This document shows positions 7,781 to 15,403 of a stretch of DNA of 36,226 bases, one piece after another (position 1 is the stretch's first letter; each line of letters begins with the position of its first letter). The position numbers and the translations under genes were made by a program. The DNA is from Pimelobacter sp. (lineage in GTDB: Bacteria > Actinomycetota > Actinomycetes > Propionibacteriales > Nocardioidaceae). The notes beneath the pieces were generated by a model. It worked only from the letters and a program-made list of their open reading frames with translations, was not told the origin of the DNA and made no database searches. The DNA lies in assembly GCA_002698575.1 (NCBI GenBank), contig NZZG01000171.1:4847-41072 (forward strand), read 5' to 3'.

Positions 7781-9871
7781 TCAGTCGACGGGCACGCGCT
7801 CCAGCTCGGCCAACCACGCCGCCGGGCTCGCGTCCGACGGCATCCGCCAGTCGCCGCGCGGCGACATCGTCCCGCCGGCGCTCACCTTCGGCCCGTTGGG
7901 CAGGGCCGAGCGCTTGAACTGACTGGCGAAGAAACGCCGCAGGAACACCTCGAGCCACTGTCGGATGGTGGGCAGGTCGTAGGCCACGCGTCGTACGTCG
8001 GAGATGCCCGTCGGCCAGTCCCCCGCCTCCGCGTCGTGCCAGGCGTGCCAGGCGAGGAAGGCGATCTTGCTGGGCCGGTGCCCGCGGCGCAGCACGTGGT
8101 AGAGCGCGAAGTCGGCCAGGGCGTAGGGCCCGACGGTGTCCTCGGTCGCCTGCGGCTTCTCCCCGTCCTCGGTCGGGATCAGCTCCGGCGTGATCTCGGC
8201 ACCCAGGATCTCGGTGAGCACCTCGTCGGTGTCGGCCTCGAACTGGCCCGAGGAGATCACCCAGCGGATGAGGTGCTGGATCAAGGTCTTGGGCACCCCA
8301 CCGTTGACGTTGTAGTGCGACATCTGGTCGCCCACGCCGTAGGTGCACCACCCCAGCGCCAGCTCGGAGAGGTCCCCGGTGCCGAGGACGATGCCTCCGC
8401 GGTGGTTGGCCTGGCGGAAGAGGTAGTCGGTGCGCAGCCCGGCCTGCACGTTCTCGAAGGTGATGTCGTACGTCGCGGTGCCGCGAGCGCCGTCGGAGTA
8501 CGGGTGGTCGAGGTCCTCGAGCATCTGCCGTGCGGCCGCGGTGATGTCCAGGGTCTCGAACGTGACCCCGAGACTGGTGGCCAGCCGGGTGGCGTAGCCC
8601 TTGGTCTCCTCGCCCGTGGCGAAGCCGGGCATCGTGAAGGCGTGGATGTCGGTGCGCGGTCGCCCGAGTCGGTCCATGGCCCTCGCGGCGACGATCAGGG
8701 CGTGGGTGGAGTCGAGCCCGCCGCTGACTCCGATGACGACCTTCGGTTGCCACGTGCCCCCGCTCGACTCGCTCATCGCGCGCAGCCGCTGCTCGAGGCC
8801 GGAGACCTGGATCGAGTAGGCCTCGTAGCAGTCCTGGGCGAGACGCGCCTCGTCGTCGGGGACGAACGGGAAGCGGTGCACCTGACGTCGCAGTCCGATG
8901 TCGCCGACCGGTGGGTCGAGGGTGAGCTCGATCGTCCGGAAGCGGCCCCGGCCACCGGTCGAGGCACCGGAACGGGTCTCGAGACCACGCCGGTTGTCGT
9001 CGAACGTGCCCTGGCGCAGTCGCTCCTGCCGGATCCGGTCGAGGTCGACGTCGACGATCGTGCGCACGGGCCCGGTGGGGAAGCGCTCGCCCTCGCCGTG
9101 GAGCTCTCCGCACTCGTAGACCATCGTCTGGCCGTCCCAGCTCAGGTCCGTGGTCGACTCACCCTGGCCCGCGGCCGCGTAGACGTACGCCGCCTGGCAG
9201 CGCGCGCTGGCGCTGCGCACGAGCAGGCGTCGGTCCTCGGCGCGCGCGATCGTGATCGGGCTGCCGGACAGGTTGGCCAGCACCGTCGCCCCGGCGAGCG
9301 CCGCCTCGGCACTCGGCGGGACCGGCACCCACATGTCCTCGCAGACCTCGACGTGCAGCTTGAGGCCGGGCAGGTCGGCCGCGGCGAAGATCAGGTCGGG
9401 TCCGAACGGCACCGTCCGCTCGCCCACCGTGATCACCGAGCCGGCCGTGTCGTCGCCGGGAGCGAACCAGCGGCGCTCGTAGAACTCCCGGTACGTCGGC
9501 AGGTAGGACTTGGGCGAGACCCCGAGGACCTGGCCGGAGTGGATCACGACCGCACAGTTGTAGAGGCGGTTGTCGTGGTGCAGCGGTGCCCCCACGACGA
9601 GCACGGGTCTCAGGTCGCGGCTGGCCGAGACGATCGCGGCGAGACCGTCCTCGACGGCCTCCAGGAGGGTGTCCTGCAGGAACAGGTCGTCGACGGCGTA
9701 GCCGCTCAGGCCCAGCTCGGGGAAGACCGCCACCGCCACGCCCTCGTCGTGACAGGCGCGAGCCTGCTCCACCATCCGGGCGGCGTTGGTCGCCGGATCC
9801 GCGATCGCGACCGGCAGCGTGCAGGCCGCGACCCGGGCGAACCCGTGGGCGTAGGCGGAGTAGAAGTCCAC
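7781..9871 (-). CDS. nadE: Glutamine-dependent NAD(+) synthetase NadE
   Basis: Last step of NAD biosynthesis: amidates nicotinate adenine dinucleotide with ATP and ammonia taken from glutamine. The protein is 696 residues, as expected for the two-domain form. The N-terminal nitrilase-type glutaminase (about 10-290) has its triad as E52 in [10 protein letters not shown]121 in GVSPKSYLP and C177 in VEVCEDMW. The C-terminal synthetase has the ATP-pyrophosphatase loop [12 protein letters not shown] at about 381-392 and later NQVGxxDE-like segments. The start is GTG 9871, with a GACACT hexamer 6 bp upstream and no ribosome binding site, so translation is probably leaderless. It is followed after 58 bp by glnA2, which has its own promoter. 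Confidence 0.96.
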   Translation of the reverse strand: MDFYSAYAHGFARVAACTLPVAIADPATNAARMVEQARACHDEGVAVAVFPELGLSGYAVDDLFLQDTLLEAVEDGLAAIVSASRDLRPVLVVGAPLHHDNRLYNCAVVIHSGQVLGVSPKSYLPTYREFYERRWFAPGDDTAGSVITVGERTVPFGPDLIFAAADLPGLKLHVEVCEDMWVPVPPSAEAALAGATVLANLSGSPITIARAEDRRLLVRSASARCQAAYVYAAAGQGESTTDLSWDGQTMVYECGELHGEGERFPTGPVRTIVDVDLDRIRQERLRQGTFDDNRRGLETRSGASTGGRGRFRTIELTLDPPVGDIGLRRQVHRFPFVPDDEARLAQDCYEAYSIQVSGLEQRLRAMSESSGGTWQPKVVIGVSGGLDSTHALIVAARAMDRLGRPRTDIHAFTMPGFATGEETKGYATRLATSLGVTFETLDITAAARQMLEDLDHPYSDGARGTATYDITFENVQAGLRTDYLFRQANHRGGIVLGTGDLSELALGWCTYGVGDQMSHYNVNGGVPKTLIQHLIRWVISSGQFEADTDEVLTEILGAEITPELIPTEDGEKPQATEDTVGPYALADFALYHVLRRGHRPSKIAFLAWHAWHDAEAGDWPTGISDVRRVAYDLPTIRQWLEVFLRRFFASQFKRSALPNGPKVSAGGTMSPRGDWRMPSDASPAAWLAELERVPVD

Positions 9872-9877
9872 TCGGCC

Positions 9878-9883
9878 AGTGTC
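9878..9883 (-). promoter_or_regulatory. -10 box of nadE (leaderless)
   Basis: GACACT on the minus strand, then GGCCGA, then GTG 9871. Only the A and T at positions 2 and 6 of the consensus are kept, but the spacing is exact. Confidence 0.5.
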
Positions 9884-9910
9884 TCAGAGCGCGACCGAGG
9901 CGAACACGAT

Positions 9911-9981
9911 CCGGGTCCCGTGGCGTACGACGCCGCCCTCCTCTCGTCCATCCCCACTACGGGAAAACGCCACGGACCCGG
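9911..9981. repeat. 71-bp element bounded by a 15-bp inverted repeat
   Basis: The left arm, 9911-9926, pairs with the right arm, 9967-9981, over 15 bp with a single bulged C. Forty bases lie between them. It sits in the nadE / glyoxalase-fold intergenic region, upstream of the nadE promoter. It could fold as a long stem-loop RNA or be a small repeat element; no function is visible. Confidence 0.55.
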
Positions 9982-10009
9982 TCGAAGGTTGGCACGACTT
10001 CGCCTCGCC

Positions 10010-10026
10010 CCGATGAGTTCATCCGG
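10010..10026. repeat. Imperfect 17-bp palindrome
   Basis: CCGATGA and TCATCCGG flank a central G/T about 50 bp upstream of the first glyoxalase-fold gene. The size and place suit an operator; this is inference. Confidence 0.3.
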
Positions 10027-10068
10027 TCGGGGTGGTCTGCACGTCATGCCGACGAGAGGATCTATCCC

Positions 10069-10554
10069 ATGCTGAGCAGCATCACCCCGTGCCTGTGGTT
10101 CGACGACCAGCTCGAGGAGGCGGCGCACTTCTACACCGCGATCTTCCCGCGCTCCTCGATCGGTCACCTCGCTCGCTACCCCGACGTCGGGCCCGGTGAG
10201 CCGGGGACGGTGATGGCCGGCGAGTTCACCCTGGACGGGACGACGTTCCGCGCCATCAACGGCGGCCCGATGTTCACCTTCTCCGAGGCCGTGTCCTTCA
10301 GCATCAGCTGCGCCGACCAGGCCGAGGTGGACCACTACTGGGACGCGCTCGCCGACGGCGGGCAGGAGTCGCAGTGCGGGTGGCTCAAGGACCGCTTCGG
10401 CCTGTCGTGGCAGATCGTCCCCACCCGGCTCCACGAGCTGCTCTCCGACCCCGACCCCGCACGGGCCAACGCCGCTCAGCAGGCGATGCTCGGCATGCAG
10501 CGGATCGTGGTCGCCGACCTCGAGGCCGCGGCCGACGCCGTCCTCCAGCTCTGA
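10069..10554 (+). CDS. VOC-superfamily (PhnB/3-dmu-9-type) protein
   Basis: A 161-residue protein of the glyoxalase/VOC fold, in the PhnB-like branch annotated as 3-demethylubiquinone-9 3-methyltransferase-like. The family signature is clear: SSITPCLWFDDQLEEAAHFY, then FTLDGTTFRAINGG, then DHYWDALADGGQESQCGWL and DRFGLSWQIVP. Most members have no demonstrated enzyme activity, so the methyltransferase name should not be taken literally. ATG 10069 has a ribosome binding site, GAGAGGA, at 10054-10060. A second VOC gene follows after 44 bp, probably on the same transcript. Confidence 0.9.
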   Translation: MLSSITPCLWFDDQLEEAAHFYTAIFPRSSIGHLARYPDVGPGEPGTVMAGEFTLDGTTFRAINGGPMFTFSEAVSFSISCADQAEVDHYWDALADGGQESQCGWLKDRFGLSWQIVPTRLHELLSDPDPARANAAQQAMLGMQRIVVADLEAAADAVLQL

Positions 10555-10598
10555 CGTTCACCCACCTACCAACCCACCCACCCAACACAGGAGCACCG

Positions 10599-11012
10599 AT
10601 GACCGTCCGACTCAACCCGTACCTGTCCTTCGTCGACCAGACCCGGGAGGCGATGTCGTTCTACGCCGGTGTCTTCGGCGGCGAGCTCACCATCATGGCG
10701 TTCAGCGACATGGGCGGGATGGGCATGCCCGAGGAGCAGCAGCACCTCGTCATGCACTCCCAGCTCGCCATCACCGACACGGTGACGCTGATGGCCGCCG
10801 ACATGGGCGAGCACGTCCACCCCAACGGCTCGGTCAGCATCAGCGGCGACGAGAGCGACGGTGCGCTGCGGGACTGGTTCGACCGGCTCGCCGAGGGCGG
10901 CGAGATCAAGGAGCAGCTCCTGGCCGCTCCGTGGGGTGACTCCTTCGGCCAGCTGACCGACAAGTTCGGTGTTGCGTGGATGTTCAACATCGCCGCAGCC
11001 CCCGGCGAGTGA
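10599..11012 (+). CDS. VOC-superfamily (PhnB-like) protein, second copy
   Basis: A 137-residue VOC-fold protein of a different PhnB subgroup from its neighbour. It reads RLNPYLSFVDQTREAMSFYAGVFGG, a Met/Gly-rich stretch, then HSQLAITDTVTLMAADM and APWGDSFGQLTDKFGVAWMFNI. The start ATG 10599 has the ribosome binding site CAGGAG at 10588-10593. The 44-bp spacer after the first VOC gene is almost purely A/C and predicted to be unstructured. The tandem pair is probably co-transcribed and ends at the hairpin at 11021. Substrate unknown. Confidence 0.9.
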   Translation: MTVRLNPYLSFVDQTREAMSFYAGVFGGELTIMAFSDMGGMGMPEEQQHLVMHSQLAITDTVTLMAADMGEHVHPNGSVSISGDESDGALRDWFDRLAEGGEIKEQLLAAPWGDSFGQLTDKFGVAWMFNIAAAPGE

Positions 11013-11020
11013 AGGCCCGC

Positions 11021-11041
11021 CGGTCGGGGTCGACCCGACCG
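11021..11041 (+). terminator. Hairpin after the VOC gene pair
   Basis: CGGTCGGG (11021-11028) pairs perfectly with CCCGACCG (11034-11041) around a 5-base loop, 8 bp after the stop codon. There is no T tract, as is common in GC-rich actinobacteria. Confidence 0.45.
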
Positions 11042-11161
11042 ACTGCTCGCCGAGGTGCGGGCGCGCGCGGGGTGCCGGGGCGGGTCGTCCCGGTCTCGGC
11101 CGGCGGCGGGTCGCCCTCGACGAGGTGATCGGCCCCACACCACACCCCTGCCGCCACCCCC

Positions 11162-11167
11162 TAGCCT
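11162..11167 (+). promoter_or_regulatory. Putative -10 box of panB
   Basis: TAGCCT about 68 bp before the panB start. The predicted leader is about 60 nt and includes the ribosome binding site. The -35 is weak. Confidence 0.35.
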
Positions 11168-11234
11168 GGGACGAGTCCGTGGACCGCATCAGGCGGCCGC
11201 GAGACCGACACGTGCAGGTGAGAGGAGCTCGTCG

Positions 11235-12098
11235 ATGAGCACGCCCGAGGAGACCGCCCCCTACGGCACCGGCCCCGCAGCGCCGGCCGGCGACGCGAAG
11301 CCGGTCAAGAAGATCCGCACCCATCACCTGCGGGAGATGAAGGAGCGCGGCGAGCGCTTCTCGATGCTCACTGCCTACGAGCAGTACGCCGCGGCGACCT
11401 TCGACGAGGCCGGGATCGAGGTCCTCCTGGTCGGCGACAGCGCCAGCAACAACGTCTACGGCAACGAGACCTCCCTGCCGGTGACGGTCGAGGAGCTGCT
11501 CCCCCTGACCCGGGCCGTGAGCCGCTCGGTCAGCAGAGCACTCGTCGTGGGCGACCTGCCGTTCGGCAGCTACCAGGCCTCCGCCGAGCAGGCCTACCTG
11601 ACGGCCGCCCGCTTCATGAAGGAGGGCGGGGCGCACTGCGTCAAGCTCGAGGGCGGCGTCGAGATGGCGCCCCAGATCGAGAAGCTCTCCCAGGGCGGCA
11701 TCCCGGTGATGGCGCACATCGGCTTCACGCCGCAGTCCGAGCACGCCCTGGGCGGCTACCGCGTGCAGGGCCGTGGGGAGACCGGCGACCGCGTGCTCGA
11801 GGACGCCCTGGCGATCCAGGAGGCCGGCGCGTTCGCCGTCGTGATGGAGATGGTGCCCGGGGAGACCGCCGCTCGAATCACCTCCGAGCTGGTGATCCCC
11901 ACGATCGGCATCGGCGCCGGGCCGGAATGTGACGGGCAGGTGCTCGTCTGGCAGGACGCCTTCGGTCTGCGTCAGGGCAGGATGGCGCGCTTCGTCAAGC
12001 AGTACGCCGACGTGCACGACGTCATGCTCCGGGCCGCGCGCGCCTACGACGCCGACGTCAAGGCCGGGACGTTCCCCGGCCCGGAGCACACGTTCTGA
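11235..12098 (+). CDS. panB: 3-methyl-2-oxobutanoate hydroxymethyltransferase PanB
   Basis: First committed step of pantothenate/CoA synthesis: transfers a hydroxymethyl group from 5,10-methylene-tetrahydrofolate to ketoisovalerate, giving ketopantoate. The protein is 287 residues with a TIM-barrel sequence pattern. Visible motifs are [31 protein letters not shown] (metal Asp), [13 protein letters not shown] (second metal Asp), [17 protein letters not shown], the catalytic region VMEMVPGE and [18 protein letters not shown]. The SNNVYG segment is slightly unlike the usual LxMVVLG. ATG 11235 follows an AGAGGAG ribosome binding site at 11221-11227; longer upstream readings lack homology. Other pantothenate genes are not in the window. 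It converges with the Gre-family gene 12 bp downstream. Confidence 0.95.
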   Translation: MSTPEETAPYGTGPAAPAGDAKPVKKIRTHHLREMKERGERFSMLTAYEQYAAATFDEAGIEVLLVGDSASNNVYGNETSLPVTVEELLPLTRAVSRSVSRALVVGDLPFGSYQASAEQAYLTAARFMKEGGAHCVKLEGGVEMAPQIEKLSQGGIPVMAHIGFTPQSEHALGGYRVQGRGETGDRVLEDALAIQEAGAFAVVMEMVPGETAARITSELVIPTIGIGAGPECDGQVLVWQDAFGLRQGRMARFVKQYADVHDVMLRAARAYDADVKAGTFPGPEHTF

Positions 12099-12110
12099 TC
12101 TCGAGTCCGG

Positions 12111-12554
12111 TCAGCCGACCGAGACGATCGTGGCGCTGAGGGAGACTCCGCGCCGCGGCGCGTAGGTGACCGTGGTGCCGACGGCGGCGCCGAGAATGGC
12201 CTGACCCAGCGGGCTGGTCGGCGTCACGGCCTCGATCCCGGCAGCCACCTGCTCGACCGATCCCACCACGAAGGACTCGGGGCCGTCGCCGAGGTCGAGC
12301 ACCACCGGGTCGCCGAGGGTGACGACGCCTTCGACGTGCTCGACGCGGCGGGCCTCGTCGATCTCGCGCTCGAGGGCGGCGATCCGGTCGTCGAGGCTGC
12401 CGAGGCGGATGCTGGCCTCCACGTTGGTGGCGCGGTCGACGATGTCGCCGACGGCCTCCTGGCGGGTCTCGGCGAGGGCGGCGTCGCGCTCGGCGCGCAG
12501 GTCGCCGAGCCGGGCCTGCAGCAGATCGGTGTGGGAAGCGGCGGTCGCAGTCAT
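12111..12554 (-). CDS. Gre-family transcription elongation factor, short form
   Basis: A 147-residue protein with the two-domain plan of GreA/GreB. The N-terminal coiled-coil hairpin (about 8-75) reaches into the RNA polymerase secondary channel, and a C-terminal FKBP-like domain follows. The C-terminal Gre signature is TPTSPLGQAILG at about 115-126. In the hairpin tip, GDIVDRATNVEASIRLGSLDDR aligns base for base with GreA [22 protein letters not shown]. The first tip acidic residue is kept (D37), while GreA E44 is replaced by D40. It is therefore either an active variant cleavage factor or a Gre-like regulator. ATG 12554 has a GAAGGA ribosome binding site. It is slightly shorter than typical GreA. 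Confidence 0.82.
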   Translation of the reverse strand: MTATAASHTDLLQARLGDLRAERDAALAETRQEAVGDIVDRATNVEASIRLGSLDDRIAALEREIDEARRVEHVEGVVTLGDPVVLDLGDGPESFVVGSVEQVAAGIEAVTPTSPLGQAILGAAVGTTVTYAPRRGVSLSATIVSVG

Positions 12555-12614
12555 GCCGTGGGGTCCTTCGTGGTCGGGCGCGGGAGTCGGGGCGCGGGTG
12601 CGTGAGCAATAGGT

Positions 12615-12647
12615 ATCGCCTGGGCGATGCTGCGGGAACCACCCGCA
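12615..12647. repeat. Two adjacent short palindromes in the gre / dehydrogenase intergenic region
   Basis: ATCGCC-TG-GGCGAT at 12615-12628 is followed by TGCGGG-AACCA-CCCGCA at 12631-12647. Both are perfect in their arms and lie between divergent genes, so an operator is possible. Confidence 0.35.
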
Positions 12648-12704
12648 CGGTCTCGATATGCCCTTCTTGGCAACTTTTCAGGCAGCGGGCGCCCGGGGCC
12701 CGGT

Positions 12705-12710
12705 TACCGT
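12705..12710 (+). promoter_or_regulatory. -10 box of the secreted sugar dehydrogenase (leaderless)
   Basis: TACCGT, then GCGGTC, then ATG 12717. Exact 6-bp spacing and no ribosome binding site. Confidence 0.6.
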
Positions 12711-12716
12711 GCGGTC

Positions 12717-13940
12717 ATGGGATCCCGGCTGCTCACCGCGTTCGCGTCCTCATCGGTCCTCGGGACCGCGCTCGCCGTCGGATCCGGACCGGCGATCGTG
12801 CCGGTGGCGCCTGCGGCTGCCTCGCACGCCGTGGTCGCGCCGACCCACACGCGCGCCTCCGAGACACAGCACGGGCGCGCCCCCCAGCCGTCCCTGGTGG
12901 TGCGGACCAAGGTGAGCGGCCTGACCCATGCGTGGGACGTGAAGCAGATCGACGGACGCCGACTCCTCATCACCGAGCGCGACCCCGCGCGGCTGACGAT
13001 CGCGCGCCGCAACGGATCGACGTACGACGTCAGGTTTCCCGCCGGCCGTGTCTGGACCTCTGGCGAGACCGGACTGATGGGACTCGAGGTCGACCCCGGC
13101 TTCGCCAGGAACGACCGCTTCTACACCTGCTCCGGGTGGCTCCTGCCCGGCGGTGGTCACGACGTGCGCGTCAACGCCTGGAAGCTCAACGCCGCGCGCA
13201 CCCGGGCACGCCTCGTGAAGCCGCTCCTGACGGGGCTGCCCTCCACCAGTGGTCGACACGGGGGTTGTCGGCTGCTCATCTCCTCCGACGGCGCCCTGGT
13301 CGTGGGGACCGGCGACGCGGCTGTCGGCACCAACCCGCAGGACCAACGCTCCCTGGGCGGCAAGACCCTGCGGCTGCACCGCAAGAGCGGCAAGCCGTGG
13401 TCGGCCAACCCCTTCATCGACGCCAGGAGCCGGACGAAGCGTTACGTCCTCACCTACGGGCACCGCAACGTGCAGGGCCTCGCCGAACGACGCGACGGGA
13501 GCCTGTGGGCCGCCGAGCACGGTCCGGACGTCGACGACGAGGTCAACGCGATCGTCCCCGGCGGCGACTATGGCTGGAACCCGGTCCCCGGCTACAACGA
13601 GTCGGTGCCGATGACCGACCAGGGCCTGCCCGGCCGCCAGGTCGAGGCCCGCTGGAGCTCCGGCAGCCCCACCCTGGCCACCTCGGGCGCCGGCTTCGTG
13701 GCAGGCAAGAAGTGGGGCCGCTACCGCGGCGCCCTCGCCGTCGCGGCGCTGAAGTCCGAGCGCGTGCTGTTCCTGAAGTTCGACAGGGCCGGCCGCAACC
13801 CGCGTGTCTTCGCGCCGGCCGCCCTGCAGCGCTACGGGCGCTTGCGCACCGTCACGCAGCTGGGGAACAACAACCTGCTCGTCGCCACCGACGGCGTCGA
13901 CGGACAGGGGAAGATCCTACTGGTCAAGCCGCGACGCTGA
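12717..13940 (+). CDS. Secreted PQQ-dependent sugar dehydrogenase-family protein
   Basis: A 407-residue six-bladed beta-propeller of the soluble glucose/aldose dehydrogenase family, which oxidises sugars with PQQ and calcium outside the membrane. The N-terminus is a signal peptide: MGSRLLTAF, a hydrophobic run, then an Ala-rich cleavage region near residue 36. Family motifs include GLTHAWDVKQIDGRRLLITERD, GETGLMGLEVDPGF, the catalytic-His region GRHGGCRLLISSDG, LGGKTLRLHRKSGKP, YGHRNVQGLA and NAIVPGGDYGWNP. ATG 12717 is chosen because of the leaderless promoter just before it and because the signal peptide starts there. No PQQ biosynthesis genes are in the window, so cofactor use and substrate are unproven. 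A lipoprotein paralogue is at 34818. Confidence 0.88.
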   Translation: MGSRLLTAFASSSVLGTALAVGSGPAIVPVAPAAASHAVVAPTHTRASETQHGRAPQPSLVVRTKVSGLTHAWDVKQIDGRRLLITERDPARLTIARRNGSTYDVRFPAGRVWTSGETGLMGLEVDPGFARNDRFYTCSGWLLPGGGHDVRVNAWKLNAARTRARLVKPLLTGLPSTSGRHGGCRLLISSDGALVVGTGDAAVGTNPQDQRSLGGKTLRLHRKSGKPWSANPFIDARSRTKRYVLTYGHRNVQGLAERRDGSLWAAEHGPDVDDEVNAIVPGGDYGWNPVPGYNESVPMTDQGLPGRQVEARWSSGSPTLATSGAGFVAGKKWGRYRGALAVAALKSERVLFLKFDRAGRNPRVFAPAALQRYGRLRTVTQLGNNNLLVATDGVDGQGKILLVKPRR

Positions 13941-13961
13941 CCCCACCTGCGACGTCGTGGC

Positions 13962-14249
13962 TCAGGTGCTCCAGCCGAGGAGCGCCGCCCCGGCGAACAA
14001 CGTCACGAACCACAGCACCATCGCCGCGATGGCCAGCACCGTGATCCGCCGAGGATGAGGCGTCCACCACGAGCACGCCTTGACGAACATCAGCAACCAC
14101 ACGAAGAGCAGCAGCGTGACGGCCCACCACGGAGCCACGAGCGCGCTGGCGCCGTACAGGAAGAAGGCGGCGGCCATCAGGCACATGCCGCCGTAGGGCC
14201 AGAAGGAGACGGCCTTCGGCGGCCGGGCGACGCGCCGGCGCTCGAGCAC
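13962..14249 (-). CDS. Small three-helix membrane protein, function unknown
   Basis: A 95-residue protein with three hydrophobic segments: GGMCLMAAAFFLYGASALV, WAVTLLLFVWLLMFV and ITVLAIAAMVLWFVTLFAGAAL. Short charged loops include CSWWTPHPRR, so it is an integral membrane protein. I do not recognise the family. The GTG 14249 start lies 2 bp after the stop of the upstream 67-residue gene, suggesting coupling; an upstream in-frame ATG would overlap that gene. It converges with the sugar dehydrogenase. Confidence 0.72.
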   Translation of the reverse strand: MLERRRVARPPKAVSFWPYGGMCLMAAAFFLYGASALVAPWWAVTLLLFVWLLMFVKACSWWTPHPRRITVLAIAAMVLWFVTLFAGAALLGWST

Positions 14250-14251
14250 GC

Positions 14252-14455
14252 TCAGTCCTCGAGCTCGTCGTCGTTCCACCGGGGGTCGTGGTCCCAGGCC
14301 TCGGTGCGCTCGGCGGCCGTCTGGAGCGCCCGGGAGGCCTCGGCCTCGGTGTCGTAGGGGCCGAGCCGGTCCTTGTTGGGACAGCCGTCGTGGCCCTCCA
14401 CACGGGAGTGCTTGATGCAGTACCAGTACTCGGGTGCCTCGGGATCGGGGGGCAT
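14252..14455 (-). CDS. Conserved small protein, function unknown
   Basis: A 67-residue soluble acidic protein reading [27 protein letters not shown], then [21 protein letters not shown]. The two cysteines and nearby histidines resemble a small metal-binding knuckle, and the [14 protein letters not shown] part looks like the SPOR-like segments found in short actinobacterial proteins. No function is assigned. ATG 14455 has TAGTTT 7 bp upstream and is probably leaderless. It diverges from map with overlapping -10 boxes and is followed by the small membrane protein. Confidence 0.78.
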   Translation of the reverse strand: MPPDPEAPEYWYCIKHSRVEGHDGCPNKDRLGPYDTEAEASRALQTAAERTEAWDHDPRWNDDELED

Positions 14456-14462
14456 GGGGCCG

Positions 14463-14468
14463 AAACTA
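14463..14468 (-). promoter_or_regulatory. -10 box of the 67-residue gene (leaderless)
   Basis: TAGTTT on the minus strand, 7 bp before ATG 14455. It shares two base pairs with the divergent map -10 box. Confidence 0.55.
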
Positions 14469-14472
14469 CACT
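14467..14472 (+). promoter_or_regulatory. -10 box of map (leaderless)
   Basis: TACACT, then CTGCGG, then GTG 14479, with exact 6-bp spacing. Confidence 0.6.
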
Positions 14473-14478
14473 CTGCGG

Positions 14479-15351
14479 GTGACCTCCCCCGCACCCTCCA
14501 CGTCGAGCCGGATCGTCGCCGGCACCGTCTCGCCGCGTCGTGCTGTGCCTGCGTCGATCCCCCGGCCCGAGTACGTCGACCGACCCGCCCCGACGCCGGA
14601 CGGTCTGCCCGAGGTCAAGGACGCGGAGACCATCGAGCGGATGCGGGTCGCCGGGAGGCTGGCCGCGCAGGCGCGTGAGCTGGTCGGCTCGCACGTCGCG
14701 CCGGGGGTCACGACCGACGAGCTCGACCGGATCGGTCACGAGTTCCTCTGCGACCACGGCGCCTACCCGTCGACGCTCGGCTACCGGGCCTTCCCGAAGG
14801 CGCTGTGCTCGAGCGTCAACGAGGTCATCTGCCACGGGATTCCCGACAGCCGGGTCGTCGAGGACGGCGACATCGTCAACATCGACATCACCGCCTACCT
14901 CGACGGCGTCCACGGCGACACCAACGCCACGTTCCTGGCCGGCGACGTCGACGAGGAGTCGCGCCTGCTGGTCGAGCGCACCCGCGAGGCCCTCCAGCGC
15001 GGCATCAACGCGGTCAAGCCCGGCCGCCGCATCAACGTCATCGGGCGGGTGATCGAGGCCTACGCCAAGCGGCACGGCTACGGGGTGGTGCAGGAGTTCA
15101 CCGGCCACGGCATCGGTACGTCGTTCCACTCCGGCCTGATCGTGCCGCACTACGACGACCCCTACCACGACGACCTGATCGAGGTCGGGATGACGTTCAC
15201 CATCGAGCCGATGCTCAACCTCGGCACCCGGGAGTGGGAGATGTGGGACGACGACTGGACCGTCGTGACCGCCGACGGCCGACGGTCGGCGCAGTTCGAG
15301 CACACCCTGCTGGTCACCCGCGACGGCGCGGAGATCCTGACCAACCCCTGA
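14479..15351 (+). CDS. map: Type I methionine aminopeptidase
   Basis: Removes the initiator methionine from nascent proteins in the cytoplasm. The protein is 290 residues, with an N-terminal extension of about 45 residues before the catalytic domain, as in actinobacterial MapB-type enzymes. All five metal ligands are present: D136 in NIDITAY, D147 in DGVHGDTN, H210 in FTGHGIG, E243 in TIEPM and E274 in [10 protein letters not shown]119 in VICHGIPD is the usual substrate-contacting histidine. GTG 14479 is chosen because TACACT lies exactly 6 bp upstream; an ATG at 14434 is in frame but upstream of that promoter. The extension [11 protein letters not shown] is proline-rich, typical of forms that may dock on the ribosome. 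Confidence 0.95.
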   Translation: MTSPAPSTSSRIVAGTVSPRRAVPASIPRPEYVDRPAPTPDGLPEVKDAETIERMRVAGRLAAQARELVGSHVAPGVTTDELDRIGHEFLCDHGAYPSTLGYRAFPKALCSSVNEVICHGIPDSRVVEDGDIVNIDITAYLDGVHGDTNATFLAGDVDEESRLLVERTREALQRGINAVKPGRRINVIGRVIEAYAKRHGYGVVQEFTGHGIGTSFHSGLIVPHYDDPYHDDLIEVGMTFTIEPMLNLGTREWEMWDDDWTVVTADGRRSAQFEHTLLVTRDGAEILTNP

Positions 15352-15391
15352 CCGGATACCCACCACCCCTGGCGGACTCAGGCAGGACCAC

Positions 15392-15397
15392 TAGGGT
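15392..15397 (+). promoter_or_regulatory. -10 box of the ATP-grasp operon (leaderless)
   Basis: TAGGGT, then CTGGTC, then ATG 15404. Same hexamer and spacing as the glnA2 promoter. Confidence 0.65.
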
Positions 15398-15403
15398 CTG
15401 GTC

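Noticed and set aside
9884..9973. 29-codon minus-strand frame ending directly before the nadE -10 box.
   Set aside because: The first codons are A/T-ending and atypical, no ribosome binding site or homology is visible, and it lies across the inverted-repeat element.
10013..10075. 20-codon frame overlapping the start of the first VOC gene.
   Set aside because: Very short, with no ribosome binding site, and it runs through the palindrome and the VOC ribosome binding site.
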